64,000 nt of DNA from Paramacrobiotus metropolitanus (lineage: Eukaryota > Tardigrada > Eutardigrada > Parachela > Macrobiotidae), in NCBI RefSeq assembly GCF_019649055.1, contig NW_026570292.1, positions 124,001-188,000 of the forward strand. Direction: 5' to 3'. Every line of letters starts with the position of its first letter. The first letter of the stretch is position 1. Shown here one piece after another: positions 34,012-43,123 of this stretch. The notes under the pieces were generated by a model. The model did not search any database. It had not been told where the DNA came from and saw only the letters and a program-made list of their open reading frames with translations. Position numbers and translations under genes: made by a program.

Positions 34012-34860
34012 GTAGTGCACGGGTGAGCGATGGCATTTCTTCACGCTCAGGTCTAGAGTTCTATACCCAGTGAAATAAACATTTACGATTTAGAATTTAG
34101 TTTTTTACCGAAAATGTGGAATTAACATTAAAATAACATTTTCCGTGATTGCACAATGAGTTTAAAATGCGAAATTACTGCAGTAGTGTAGGGGTCGCTA
34201 CTGTTGGATAATGCTTCGAGATGCCAGGTTCGAGACCCACAATAAAAACTTTTGTAAATGGCTCATTCATTTTTTGCCATTCCTACGTTTTAAATATGGC
34301 GGATACGATTTTGGCGATAGCTAGATTAATTTTAAACGCGAATTCAGGTAGTGGTCTAGTGGCTAACAGATCCTCAACAACGGTTTAAGGTTGCTAGTTC
34401 AATCCCAGCGATGGCAGTGATTTTGTAAATAAATTTAATTTTTAATCCTTTTTATGGTTCCATTATGTAGAATCACAGTTTTAGAGATCATTGGTTAAAA
34501 CTTAAAATCAGTAATGCTGTAGTGGCCGAGCGATATGTCACTCATCTCCGATAGCCGGGTCAGCGAGTTCAAGTGCCTATATGGTTGTCAATTTTGCAAA
34601 TTAACTACCTAGTAACGGCCTGAAAAATATATTTTTCAACTCCTTGCAAACAAATTTAATTTTTAGACCAGGAGAATAAATGTAATGGTGAAGGGAGCAG
34701 ATTTTAACCCCAAGTGACAATTTATACAATTCCGGCACTATCTGTAACAGTATAAATCACTAAAACCGTAGTGGCCGAGTTGTGTACGGATCCTTCCTTG
34801 TTGTTGCCAGAATCTAGAATCGAATCCCACCAAGGGCAAATATTTTGTAAATAAAGTGCT
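34012..34860 (+). repeat. Five-unit tandem array of tRNA-gene-like repeats
   Basis: Units begin with GTAGTG at 34012, 34183, 34348, 34519 and 34768 (spacings 171, 165, 171, 249). Each opens with an A-box-like sequence (for example tggtctagtgg, tggccgag). A B-box-like sequence follows 44-49 bp later: gagttctataccc, ggttcgagaccc, tagttcaatccc, gagttcaagtgcc, gaatcgaatccc. Units 2-5 then carry TTTTGTAAAT or TTTTGCAAAT 67-75 bp from the unit start. This geometry matches tRNA genes or tRNA-derived SINEs. The arms do not pair well enough for functional tRNAs; the T arm of unit 3 pairs best. Confidence 0.75.
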
Positions 34861-35153
34861 GTAAATTAAAGTGAAAAATATCTTTTTATTGGTCTGTCTT
34901 AAATTTTAATCAAGATGAGAAAATCTGAATATCATGGATTGAATTTTACGAGAATATTGCGAAAAGAATTTACATAATAGTGGGATTTTAACACACTTGC
35001 AGTGGAAACGGCATTTTTAACTAAAATGAGTACATGGTTTAATTGTCGAAGATTGCTACCAACGAGAACATCAACAATATTATTCAGCAAATTTAGATGA
35101 GATTAGTCTACGAAGAAAAACAGAGCGCAGGAAGTTTCTCAAATTAATTAAAA
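34861..35153. other. Spacer downstream of antisense ORF5
   Basis: AT-rich and non-coding. It separates the tRNA-like array from the stop codon of the antisense gene. Confidence 0.4.
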
Positions 35154-36395
35154 TCAACGGGAAGATTTTGCCGATTTCCTTGGATTTCCTATAGCGGATT
35201 GATCATTGACGCGACGCTTCAGACTGGCGACGCTGGCGTCTGCTTCCTTTAAATTATGACGCAGTGAATCAGCGATGGCGTTGAGAGTCTGCCCGGCAGA
35301 AACAACTTCGGTGCGAATGATATCAGCAGAGGTGGGCAGCACAGTGTGAGCACGAGCAGGACGACGAGCTGGAAGGAATTCCTTCTCGGGCGCAGCATAA
35401 CGGAAGTTCACAGAAACAGGAACTTCTCCACTGGATGAACTGGTTGACGGTCCAGGATCGTCCATAGCTCCCGAAGGGACAGCAGGAACACGCACATTCC
35501 CCAATTCAGATGCGGCATTTACAATAGCAAAACACATATCGTTCACTGTGAGATCGCCAAAACCATAGCACAAATACGGGCAATCGGCCTCGTGCGGCTG
35601 CATCCGGATTGCTATAAAATCAGAAAATAAAAGTGGAGGAATACGGTATATTGGCAGCCTTGTTAAAATTAAAAATAAAAATAGAAGCTTACTGAGAGTG
35701 CGTCCAAATTCGGTCGAGAGTTCTCCAGCGCGTACCCATTTCATTCGCGCATCGACGCAGGGATGAATAAACAGCGTTCCATTCCCAGTTCGTATGCGTC
35801 CCGAACGAAGCAGTGCCAGCAGTGCCTTTCGGAATTCAATAGGAAAATGTGGGATTTCCACAGCGTAAGTGTTATGCAGCCACACGAGTAATTCCTGGCG
35901 AGTAACTCCGCATCCAGCTTCAAGAAGTACACCACAGATGGCGGCACGGAGCTTGTAGGTCTGGTCGATAATCAGAACGGGGCGACGGCTCCGAAGACGC
36001 TCAGCTTCCCCCAGGATGAATCGTCCATCCACATGTAGTTGTTTCAAAAGAAATCCAGGGGAAATACTTTCCTCCAAGTACAGTTTTACACGAGCGGAAG
36101 TGAAATCGTCATGCAAAGTGCAGATAAACTCCTGCATATCGGTAACATCCACTAGTTCGCTCTTCATAAAGGCATCTAGGAGGCGAACTTGTACACAAGC
36201 CTTCATTGCCTCCTGACGACGAGCCTTCAAAGTTTCCATGGGCTCCAGCGGTTTCTTGAGCATCGCGGCAACGTCGTTGCAAAGACGCCGAGTTCCGCGC
36301 ATATCGCCACGAGAGGGAGCACTCAGGCAGTACATGGCGCCTACACAGTGCAAAATATTAATTAACTGAAAATGCTGATAATTATAAACACTTAC
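35154..36395 (-). CDS. Accessory ORF5, antisense spliced gene
   Basis: This gene runs opposite to the element. A 5' leader intron (36341-36395, GTAAGT...TGTAG, 55 bp) is followed by an ATG at 36335. Coding exons are 35693-36335 and 35154-35611, separated by an 81-bp intron (35612-35692, GTAAGC...TTATAG). The intron is a multiple of three and stop-free, so the unspliced frame also stays open. The spliced product is 366 aa. Residues 100-190 alternate hydrophobic helices and basic turns (LIIDQTYKLRAAICGVLLEA, ELLVWLHNTYAVEI, RKALLALLRSGRIRTGNGTL) and look like a winged-helix-type fold, which is a guess. A Ser-rich linker and a basic helical tail follow. I do not recognise the family. Introns in antisense orientation survive retrotransposition because the genomic RNA is not cut there. 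Confidence 0.7.
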   Translation of the reverse strand, partial: VSVYNYQHFQLINILHCVGAMYCLSAPSRGDMRGTRRLCNDVAAMLKKPLEPMETLKARRQEAMKACVQVRLLDAFMKSELVDVTDMQEFICTLHDDFTSARVKLYLEESISPGFLLKQLHVDGRFILGEAERLRSRRPVLIIDQTYKLRAAICGVLLEAGCGVTRQELLVWLHNTYAVEIPHFPIEFRKALLALLRSGRIRTGNGTLFIHPCVDARMKWVRAGELSTEFGRTLSKLLFLFLILTRLPIYRIPPLLFSDFIAIRMQPHEADCPYLCYGFGDLTVNDMCFAIVNAASELGNVRVPAVPSGAMDDPGPSTSSSSGEVPVSVNFRYAAPEKEFLPARRPARAHTVLPTSADIIRTEVVSAGQTLNAIADSLRHNLKEADASVASLKRRVNDQSAIGNPRKSAKSSR

Positions 36396-36936
36396 CTGAT
36401 GTAGAGAAGAAAAACAAAGGATGTCAATACAATAAAATCAGAAAAGGAAAACAGAAATAAAAGTTCGCGATAAGTCTTTAAAAATTCGAAAAAAGTCTAA
36501 GTACTAAAAAACCGGGAGTCAGCCGCACGCGGGCAGTAGCTTTTTCGAGATACCGAAATTATCCCAGCCACTGTGTGCCCACGGAGAACCCCCGCGCAAA
36601 ACTGGTTCGGAAAATCCGGAATCAGTGTTTCCGGTCTTCCTTTTGTTAAAATATTAATAAATAGACCCTAAAAAACACTTCCATCCATAAAAATTACGGT
36701 GAAGAACAATGGTTGTCGAAATATGAGCGGATTTTATTAGTACTTACTCATCGGAAGTCGAATGCCTGTCGACAGGCAAACCACCATGTTATGGCACTGA
36801 CGTATAAAACTGTATAGTACAGTGTGTAACATGCCGCATCTAAACTGGAAATTTCTGAGTTTTTGAAGTTCTTTATTTCACTTTTGATATTTGATCCCCA
36901 AGTACCCCCAATCGCGGTTTCACCTTTCGTCATTTT
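36396..36936. promoter_or_regulatory. Divergent promoter region between ORF5 and ORF6
   Basis: A 541-bp spacer separates the antisense ORF5 and the sense ORF6, so it probably drives both. It contains TCGGAAGT at 36751-36758 and a ctgtatagtaca phrase near 36808. No ORF is seen. Confidence 0.45.
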
Positions 36937-38844
36937 ATGGGTTCTCTGCATAAAAGCTTGACGGGAAGCATGTCGCGGCGATTTTCCCCTGAAATACCGG
37001 AGCCAGAAGATGCAGTACCTTGGCGACCCACACCGCCTACTCGCCAAATGCGTGAGCGTGGCATTCTGGAAAGGCCAAATGCAAACCGGCATCCGATGGG
37101 TTATCAGCCTGGATCGGCGGCAGATCGTGCGGAGCACAGAGTGACGCGAGCACAGGCCCAAGCAGCGGATTTTGCGGGAGAATCCAGCGGATCGAGCAGC
37201 ACCGAAGAACAACCGATCCCACCTAACAGTTCAGACCGTGCAGATGTTGTTCGCGGGAACCAGCGCCGTGGCGCATTTGCAAGCACGCCAGAACAGACAC
37301 GTTGGCGAGGACAGCCTTCCTCGTCGTCCAGCAATAGCAGCACACCACCTGGAGGCAGCAAACCTCGGATTCGCTTGGTCGAATCGTCGGACTTGTCAGA
37401 GGGAGATAGCGGCACCAGTGGACATGCTGCAGGTAGATGCCGTATTTTATGCTTTTTACCTTAAACTATCTTATGACTCGTGGTGAATTGCTGAATGTTA
37501 AACCTATTTTTAAGATTTAAATTAAAACCCTATTTATCGAATTATAACACGACATGGCACACGATGGTTACTTAAAGGAAGGAGATCTTAATTAATTTTA
37601 ACCATGTGGCAGGAAACGGAAATGGTGTTGTACGCGTTTCACGCCCCGGGTTTGCTCGACGAACTGGTGTGCCGGAAAGGCCTGTTCAGCGCAGCAAGCG
37701 GCCACAGTTGAATGCGGTAGGCCTCGGACGAGAAGACACGGAGACTGAGCCTTCGTCGGTCGACTCAGTAACACTGAAGTTTCCTGATTTGGCCGTGGCT
37801 GACGATAGGGATGATATGGCCGTCGCCCAAGCCGTTGATCCAAGTGTGGATGTCGCCGGTGAGCATTATCATCGCCTTTGGTTATCGAATGATGGCAAGT
37901 TAATCCACCGTTATGACTTATTCAAATGGACTCAGAAGTTACCAAAAGAAATTGCCTATGAACTCAAAAGACAGTACCTATATTTACACCCAGCTTTTTC
38001 TGTCCTGTTTAAAGCGCTGAACCAGCATCAAGCGGAGGTTAAAGCTGCGGCTGAGAATGCTGGTCAGGACGGCGAAGATTCGGGCGACGACGCAGACGCC
38101 GAGGATGGTGAAGAAGCGGACGGTGATCAGAACGGCAGTGATACCAGTGGTTCGTTGGATACACAAACGGATGGCGATTCTCCCACTGATCACTCCACTA
38201 GTTCCGAAACCAGTGAGGAAACCAAAGCCGGATGGGAGCATCTTCAACGCATTAAAGCAGAACGCCGGGTTCGCTTCAGCAGTCTAATCGGATCTATTAA
38301 GCGCAAGTTCGATGAAATAGACGAAGAGGCCGGAAGTAGTGCGGAGAAACCGGAGGCTGTCAGCATTTTCCAGCCCCTATCTACAAATACTAAGCCAATG
38401 GACAAGAAAGATGATGATTCTCATTCGGACAGCGAAAACGAGCGTGAAATGCGGATTTTCGAAGATTCGCTTATTATTTATTCGGACCAAGAAGATGTAC
38501 CGATGCCCGATTTTGAGCACCCGCATATCTTGCCGAAAAAGTCTGCTGCAGAAGTCGCAATGGAGGAAGCGGATGTTAGCGACTTAGTGGATTTTGCTGA
38601 TGAACAGCCAGAGGAAGAAGAACAGTCTCAGCTGTGCGTCGATGACGACGAGCAAGCGGAAAATGTTCCAGCAGTAGCGGCAGTGGTGCAGATGCAAGTT
38701 GTCGTCGAACAGCAGGAAGAAGAGCCACGCTCGGAGGAGTTGCAAGTTGGACAGCTGACACCAGTCCGCAGCCCCATTTTGGATAATCGTGGTATTTTTC
38801 CTCTCAACCCATTTTTGCCATCGATTTTTATCAAATCGGCATAG
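36937..38844 (+). CDS. Accessory ORF6, spliced acidic disordered protein
   Basis: Exons 36937-37432 and 37613-38844 join across a 180-bp intron (GTAGAT...GTGGCAG). The junction is exact in frame (phase 1, GGA split 1+2), giving 575 aa. Exon 1 is Pro/Arg/Ser-rich (RRFSPEIPEPEDAVPWRP). Exon 2 has a folded-looking block (EHYHRLWLSNDGKLIHRYDL, ELKRQYLYLHPAFSVLFKAL) and then a long acidic, low-complexity region (GQDGEDSGDDADAEDGEEAD) with a basic helix (RVRFSSLIGSIKRKFDEIDE). Such acidic tails occur in nuclear and chromatin-associated proteins; no specific function can be inferred. The intron contains a degenerate copy of the LTR end plus primer-binding site. An alternative start is at 36970. Confidence 0.65.
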
Positions 38845-39383
38845 TTAACCTTCATCTTTCGTATGAGCTTGTTGTTACGATTGCCTTTATAGCGAGATTA
38901 ATTAGCGATTTATTGCTATATAATATTTCATCTCTATTTTTGTAACCTTAATTTGACCGTGAATTTTTGCGCCTTTTGTACGCCCGGAATAGCTAACTGC
39001 AGTCTTTTGTTGCCGCGGTGTGCCTGGTAAAATTTTTAATCTGATGATTTGATCATGCGTGGAGAAGCCGATGCTGTGACGTAATCTATCTAACTCCTAT
39101 TAAAAGAGCTTTAACCTGTGATGGTGATTGGTTGGCTCGAATGAGGTTTGAAAGTGGGGAAATTTCCCAACACACCGGCACGCTTGATCAGCCAGCAGGC
39201 ACAGGTATTTAAACAGTTAAAATTAGCACAGACTGCACAGTGCAGTTCCTCATTTTAAGTTGCACCTTTTTCAGTCACGCCGCACAGGCCGTGTATTAGT
39301 TCCTTGTTATTTCGTTATTTTGTGTGGAACTTTTACTTCGCTTTATTGCTGGCTAAGGTCACTTGTTCTCGTAATGATTTGCT
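38845..39383 (+). other. Non-coding spacer inside the element
   Basis: AT-rich, no ORF. The stretch just before ORF7 is pyrimidine-rich and may hold a promoter or leader. Confidence 0.35.
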
Positions 39384-40196
39384 ATGCCGCCAATTGATCC
39401 GAACCGAGCTTTTGAAAAGCTCGTTGACGCCGTATTTCAGTCATCGCAGACGGCGCAACAACAGCAACAGTATGGCTGGAGAGGAGGATACCGTGGTGGC
39501 CGTGCGCGCGGCGGATTTCGCCCGTATCGCCCTATGTACCATCGAAGTCACGGAAGCAACAACATCCGTCGTGGGCCATCTGATTGGATCCGTGGAGGCA
39601 GACCCTTGGGGGAACAGGGTCCTGCTCCGAATGCTGCTGGACCAGATGATCCGGCTCAACGAGTGGAGAATTCCGGCGTCCCTATGGAGGTCGACGTCGC
39701 GAACCCTGCGCAGGCGCCTCCACCAGCTGAAGATCCGAGTCGCGGAGTTGTGGGCCAGATTGTCGCCGCTCCTCCTCATGCTGATCAACATTTATCAGGC
39801 TCGTCTATCCTGATTGTCGGAAGCGTGCCAGCCAGCGTAGCAGCTTTACCACAGCAGCCCGGGCAAGCAGTACCAGCAGTCAGTGCACTTCCGGGATTGC
39901 CACCTGGAGTCGATGCCTTCGCAGTACCGGTGAATACGAATCGTGACCGTTCAGCTTCGCGAGACCGAATCGGGAAACCCTCGCATGATTTTGTGCCTAA
40001 TTTCGTTGCTGACCAAGAGTTACTCCAGCAGAAGCAGCGAGAGTCGGAGATGGAAAAGCGACGTAAGATGGCGGAAGAAGTCAGTCGCCGTCTGGATGCC
40101 GTGTCAGCCTCGTCGAGTGCGGGACAGACAGGATTATTTTCCTTGGCACCAAGCAGCAGCAAGTGCTATGGTAAATTCTCATTTATTTATTGTTAA
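39384..40196 (+). CDS. Accessory ORF7, RGG-rich protein
   Basis: 270 aa if unspliced. An N-terminal helix (DPNRAFEKLVDAVFQSSQTA) leads to an RGG/RG-rich stretch (WRGGYRGGRARGGFRPYRP), a long Pro/Ala/Val-rich linker, and a Lys/Arg/Glu helix (QKQRESEMEKRRKMAEEVSR). RGG regions bind RNA, and the gag region of this element has a similar RGG block, so a nucleocapsid-like or RNA-packaging role is conceivable. A good splice donor (ATG|GTAAAT at 40170/40171) near the end suggests a further exon that I cannot place. Another ORF (39304-39813) overlaps in a different frame and is judged a shadow. Confidence 0.6.
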   Translation: MPPIDPNRAFEKLVDAVFQSSQTAQQQQQYGWRGGYRGGRARGGFRPYRPMYHRSHGSNNIRRGPSDWIRGGRPLGEQGPAPNAAGPDDPAQRVENSGVPMEVDVANPAQAPPPAEDPSRGVVGQIVAAPPHADQHLSGSSILIVGSVPASVAALPQQPGQAVPAVSALPGLPPGVDAFAVPVNTNRDRSASRDRIGKPSHDFVPNFVADQELLQQKQRESEMEKRRKMAEEVSRRLDAVSASSSAGQTGLFSLAPSSSKCYGKFSFIYC

Positions 40197-40778
40197 TTAT
40201 TACTCGTCATGGGCAGACATTTTTGATTTTGTTGTTGTTCTGTGATATTACCTGACCTGACCTAAATGTTGTTGCTCTTTTCAATTTTGTTGTTTTGGAT
40301 TTTTACTGGTGTGTGGCGCGTCATTTTCAAAAGCCACTAAGTTGTTTCTTACGCGTTTTGTGTGTTTGTTGTTAACGGAAATGGGACAAATCCGGTTAGA
40401 CCGTCGTCCCCAAGTGCAGTATGAACCGTACGCAGCCCTCAGGGACCCCAAAATAATGAAATGTAAAATCCAAAAAAAAATAATAAAAAGCTAAAAAGGT
40501 CGTCTGGGTGCTTGTTCCTTCTAATTAGTAGTTAAAATTAATATTAAGTACAAACACTCAGTAAAATATGAAATAAAAAGAGCTAAGCAAGTATAACCGG
40601 TCGTACAAGCCAACCAGTACGGATAAGCGAAAACTCGTTGTGCACAGATGCAATAGTACAATACCAGAAGTCAAGCCCTTTAGTCTGAAAATCTAAATAT
40701 ATGGCCAGTACGGTACAAGTTTTGCCATAAGTACTAGCTAGTTTTCATTTGTGGTCGTGATCGGAAGCCTACACTATC
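40197..40778 (+). other. Non-coding spacer, possibly with a 3' exon of ORF7
   Basis: A small open stretch near 40381-40494 might be a terminal exon, but the acceptor is unclear. The rest is AT-rich. A tagtacaata phrase near 40653 precedes ORF8. Confidence 0.35.
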
Positions 40779-41393
40779 ATGGCGAATAAATCGCAGCGCA
40801 ACAACACGTTTTTCCAACGTTACGCTTCGGGTCGAGAGGAAGAAATGACTTCTCGTTTGGCTGCAGCTTCTGTGGAATCCGTCAATAAGATTCCTGTCAT
40901 GATTGGATATGCGCAGCGCCATGGGTCCTCGATCGCCACTGAGTTTGGATCGCCGCGTAGCTATCGTACTGAATCTATTTCGTCGTTGTTTTCTATGCCT
41001 GACGAAGAACGAGAACCGAAGGAAGCACCGAATCAGCAAATGGTTCGCGCTGCTCAGCTGATTAATATGGCACTGGACATGATCGATACTGTTCCTCTGG
41101 ATCAACGAACGATTGGAAAGGATGTTATTTGCGACGGTATGACTATTCAGCGTTGGGAAAAGGTTGCCCCGCTGCTGTACCGAGACACTGTGGAGCAGTT
41201 GAATGGAGGCGCCTCGCAGATGGCTGAACCACATTCTGCGCCTACGGCATCGGCCAACACGGGAGGATTTGGCTTCTACAGTTTCCCGTTGTCACCACTG
41301 AAGGAGAACTCGTCGGAAGTGCGCTCCAGCAGTTCGAACAATAAGCCTTGTAAGTTGTGCATCCAAGAGAACAAGGAGCCCAACACGGTTTGA
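40779..41393 (+). CDS. Accessory ORF8, unknown protein
   Basis: 204 aa. The N-terminus is basic (MANKSQRNNTFFQRYASGRE). The middle has a helical region (QQMVRAAQLINMALDMIDTV, GMTIQRWEKVAPLLYRDTVE), then a Ser/Asn-rich tail. The C-terminal CKLC...ENKEPNTV may be an artefact, because a strong donor-like sequence (CCTT|GTAAGT) occurs at 41350 and the true end could lie in a later exon. I do not recognise it. The frame is intact in the sense orientation. Confidence 0.6.
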   Translation: MANKSQRNNTFFQRYASGREEEMTSRLAAASVESVNKIPVMIGYAQRHGSSIATEFGSPRSYRTESISSLFSMPDEEREPKEAPNQQMVRAAQLINMALDMIDTVPLDQRTIGKDVICDGMTIQRWEKVAPLLYRDTVEQLNGGASQMAEPHSAPTASANTGGFGFYSFPLSPLKENSSEVRSSSSNNKPCKLCIQENKEPNTV

Positions 41394-41763
41394 ATGGTTT
41401 GCGTATCTTTTACCGCCCATGTGTCGATAATGACTTCGTTTCTAGTTTTAATAGATAATAGTTTCTTTATTTTTGTGCTGTTTTGCTTCGCATGATAATC
41501 TGTCTATTAATCTGGAAAAGATGAAGCTACTCAGCGGAAGCCGATAATTCCAATTAAAATTAAAAATTAGAATAAGCGCTACAGTGTATTTCCGGTTCAC
41601 GCACCAACGGAGTGGCAGTCTGATACATTTCCGGTACACACATTGCTGCATCACGATTGGATGTCCACAGCTATATTCAGTACATAAAGCAAAAGTTGAT
41701 ATTCTAACACGAGTCAAATTTAGAAAACCTTACAGCTCTTACAGAATTGTCTCTGAGTCTAAA
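41394..41763 (+). other. Spacer before ORF9
   Basis: AT-rich. The ORF9 frame is open from 41584, but the first convincing start is the ATG at 41764. A ttctaacacga sequence at 41702 resembles the LTR end motif. Confidence 0.35.
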
Positions 41764-42354
41764 ATGTCGGCCAAAGTTGTTACTCGAGCCGCTCGTCGCG
41801 TTGTTACGCGTGGTGCCAGACGTTTGGGCATCAGAGCTTTGGAAGCATATGATCGCGCTCAGCAAGAATGTCAGAATATGCTTGCTGCAATGATGGTTTA
41901 TGTGGAAACGATGGAGGATATGGATGAAGTCCGACGGGAGAACGATAAATGGGCTGAAGAAGAACGACAGGAAGAGCATATTCGGGAGATCCTGCGCGTG
42001 TTTGAAACGGATGAAGAATCTCAGCGTTGGATTCGGACGGCAAACTTGTGTGTAAATTTTCGTGGTCGACTGATAAAGAAAGAGCCTGAGGAGCCTTGGT
42101 CGTCTCCTGCTGCGTTTGATATCAAAGGCTATGAAGAATGGTTTTCGGAGTGTATGGGCGATGTTCGAGAGCCAACTCCACCGCCAGAACCTGAAGAACC
42201 TGTCGCAGAAATGCAGATATTGGAGAGAGAGCCGTCCCCGGAGATTCCTTACTCACAGGTCGTGCGACTGGATAATACGGGTAATGTCCAGGAGAACGTG
42301 CAGCCTCAATATGTCTCCATTATCTCTCTGCATAATTTCCCTCGTTCCGAATAA
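41764..42354 (+). CDS. Accessory ORF9, basic N-terminus and acidic tail
   Basis: 196 aa from the ATG at 41764. The first 25 residues are Arg-rich (VVTRAARRVVTRGARRLGIR), which could bind nucleic acid or act as a nuclear signal. A long helical charged stretch follows (METMEDMDEVRRENDKWAEE-like), then a Pro/Glu-rich segment (PTPPPEPEEPVAEMQILERE) and a short hydrophobic end. There are no Cys or membrane motifs. Family unknown. Confidence 0.6.
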   Translation: MSAKVVTRAARRVVTRGARRLGIRALEAYDRAQQECQNMLAAMMVYVETMEDMDEVRRENDKWAEEERQEEHIREILRVFETDEESQRWIRTANLCVNFRGRLIKKEPEEPWSSPAAFDIKGYEEWFSECMGDVREPTPPPEPEEPVAEMQILEREPSPEIPYSQVVRLDNTGNVQENVQPQYVSIISLHNFPRSE

Positions 42355-42637
42355 TTAGAATTATGGCGGAATTTTTATGTATCATATCTGATTTCTCATA
42401 TCTTGCACTTCATTTTGCATTTTGTACATTTTTGTAGCATTTTTTGCGAAATTTGTCAGGATATATTTGTACAGATCTAATAATTAAAATCACCGTACAA
42501 ATATCCTCTAATTCTCTGCAATTAAAAGATCTGGAAGAACAGTATAAGTAATTCAGTTTAAAAACTATTATTAAAGCCTAGTGCCTATACAGAACACAGA
42601 AAATTCATCGCACAAAAGGCACAGTAGTACATAGTAG

Positions 42638-43123
42638 ATTCTAACACGACTGGATCCTGGACCTCCTCCTCGCCAATCCCATGGACTTCCGGATGCCAAC
42701 GACGCTAGGATCCACACATTAACATCTCACACGGATCAGGCGTACAGTCACTGGGCATCGGATGGACATGCGTGGATTGTGGCGAAGGACGGGAGATGGA
42801 TCAGGGATGGAGCGCTCACAATCTCACGGGATGTTGCGGATGGACTTGTTTGCGTTGGCAGGAGCCAAGAAACGTTTGTGGGGGTGACGTGTGGAGGAGT
42901 ACGTACGAGGGATTCCACCGTACATCCACTGACTGTCCGCCTTCACCTGCAAGTACAACACCGGATATCAGCACCGATCAGTTCTGTGATTCGTTACATT
43001 TATGGCTTAGCGGTGTATCTGATGTTTTTACTTCTGAGTCTATTTAAGTCTGAGATTCTACTAATATCGACAGAGATTGGATTTCAGTCTTGGATTTCTG
43101 ATCTGACGACTACTTGCTTTTAA
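42638..43123 (+). CDS. ORF10, membrane-segment ORF running into the 3' LTR
   Basis: A stop-free frame of 161 codons starts after a TAG at 42635 and ends with TAA at 43121-43123, 239 bp inside the 3' LTR. There is no early ATG, so expression would need splicing from an upstream exon or a non-AUG start. The first 80 residues look like a compact domain (SHWASDGHAWIVAKDGRWIR, GALTISRDVADGLVCVGRS) with a weak immunoglobulin-like pattern. The LTR part adds a strong transmembrane segment (IYGLAVYLMFLLLSLFK). An envelope-like or membrane accessory protein is one reading; chance openness is another. The 5' LTR contains only the C-terminal part. Confidence 0.4.
   Translation: MLTRLDPGPPPRQSHGLPDANDARIHTLTSHTDQAYSHWASDGHAWIVAKDGRWIRDGALTISRDVADGLVCVGRSQETFVGVTCGGVRTRDSTVHPLTVRLHLQVQHRISAPISSVIRYIYGLAVYLMFLLLSLFKSEILLISTEIGFQSWISDLTTTCF
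42878..42884 (+). promoter_or_regulatory. Candidate polypurine tract
   Basis: gtggggg ends immediately before the TG of the 3' LTR, where plus-strand priming should occur. It is short and G-rich compared with typical polypurine tracts. Confidence 0.45.

Noticed and set aside
34012-34860. Functional tRNA genes
   Set aside because: Box elements are present, but acceptor and most T stems do not pair, and no CCA-ready ends are seen. I call them tRNA-like repeats only.
39304-39813. 169-codon ORF with a hydrophobic start, overlapping ORF7
   Set aside because: It overlaps the longer RGG-encoding frame, whose composition and repeats are typical of real protein. Its Arg/Leu-rich sequence looks like a frame shadow.
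42779-43123. GTG-initiated 114-codon ORF as a stand-alone gene
   Set aside because: A GTG start is unlikely in an animal. I report the longer open frame from 42638 as a possible exon instead.
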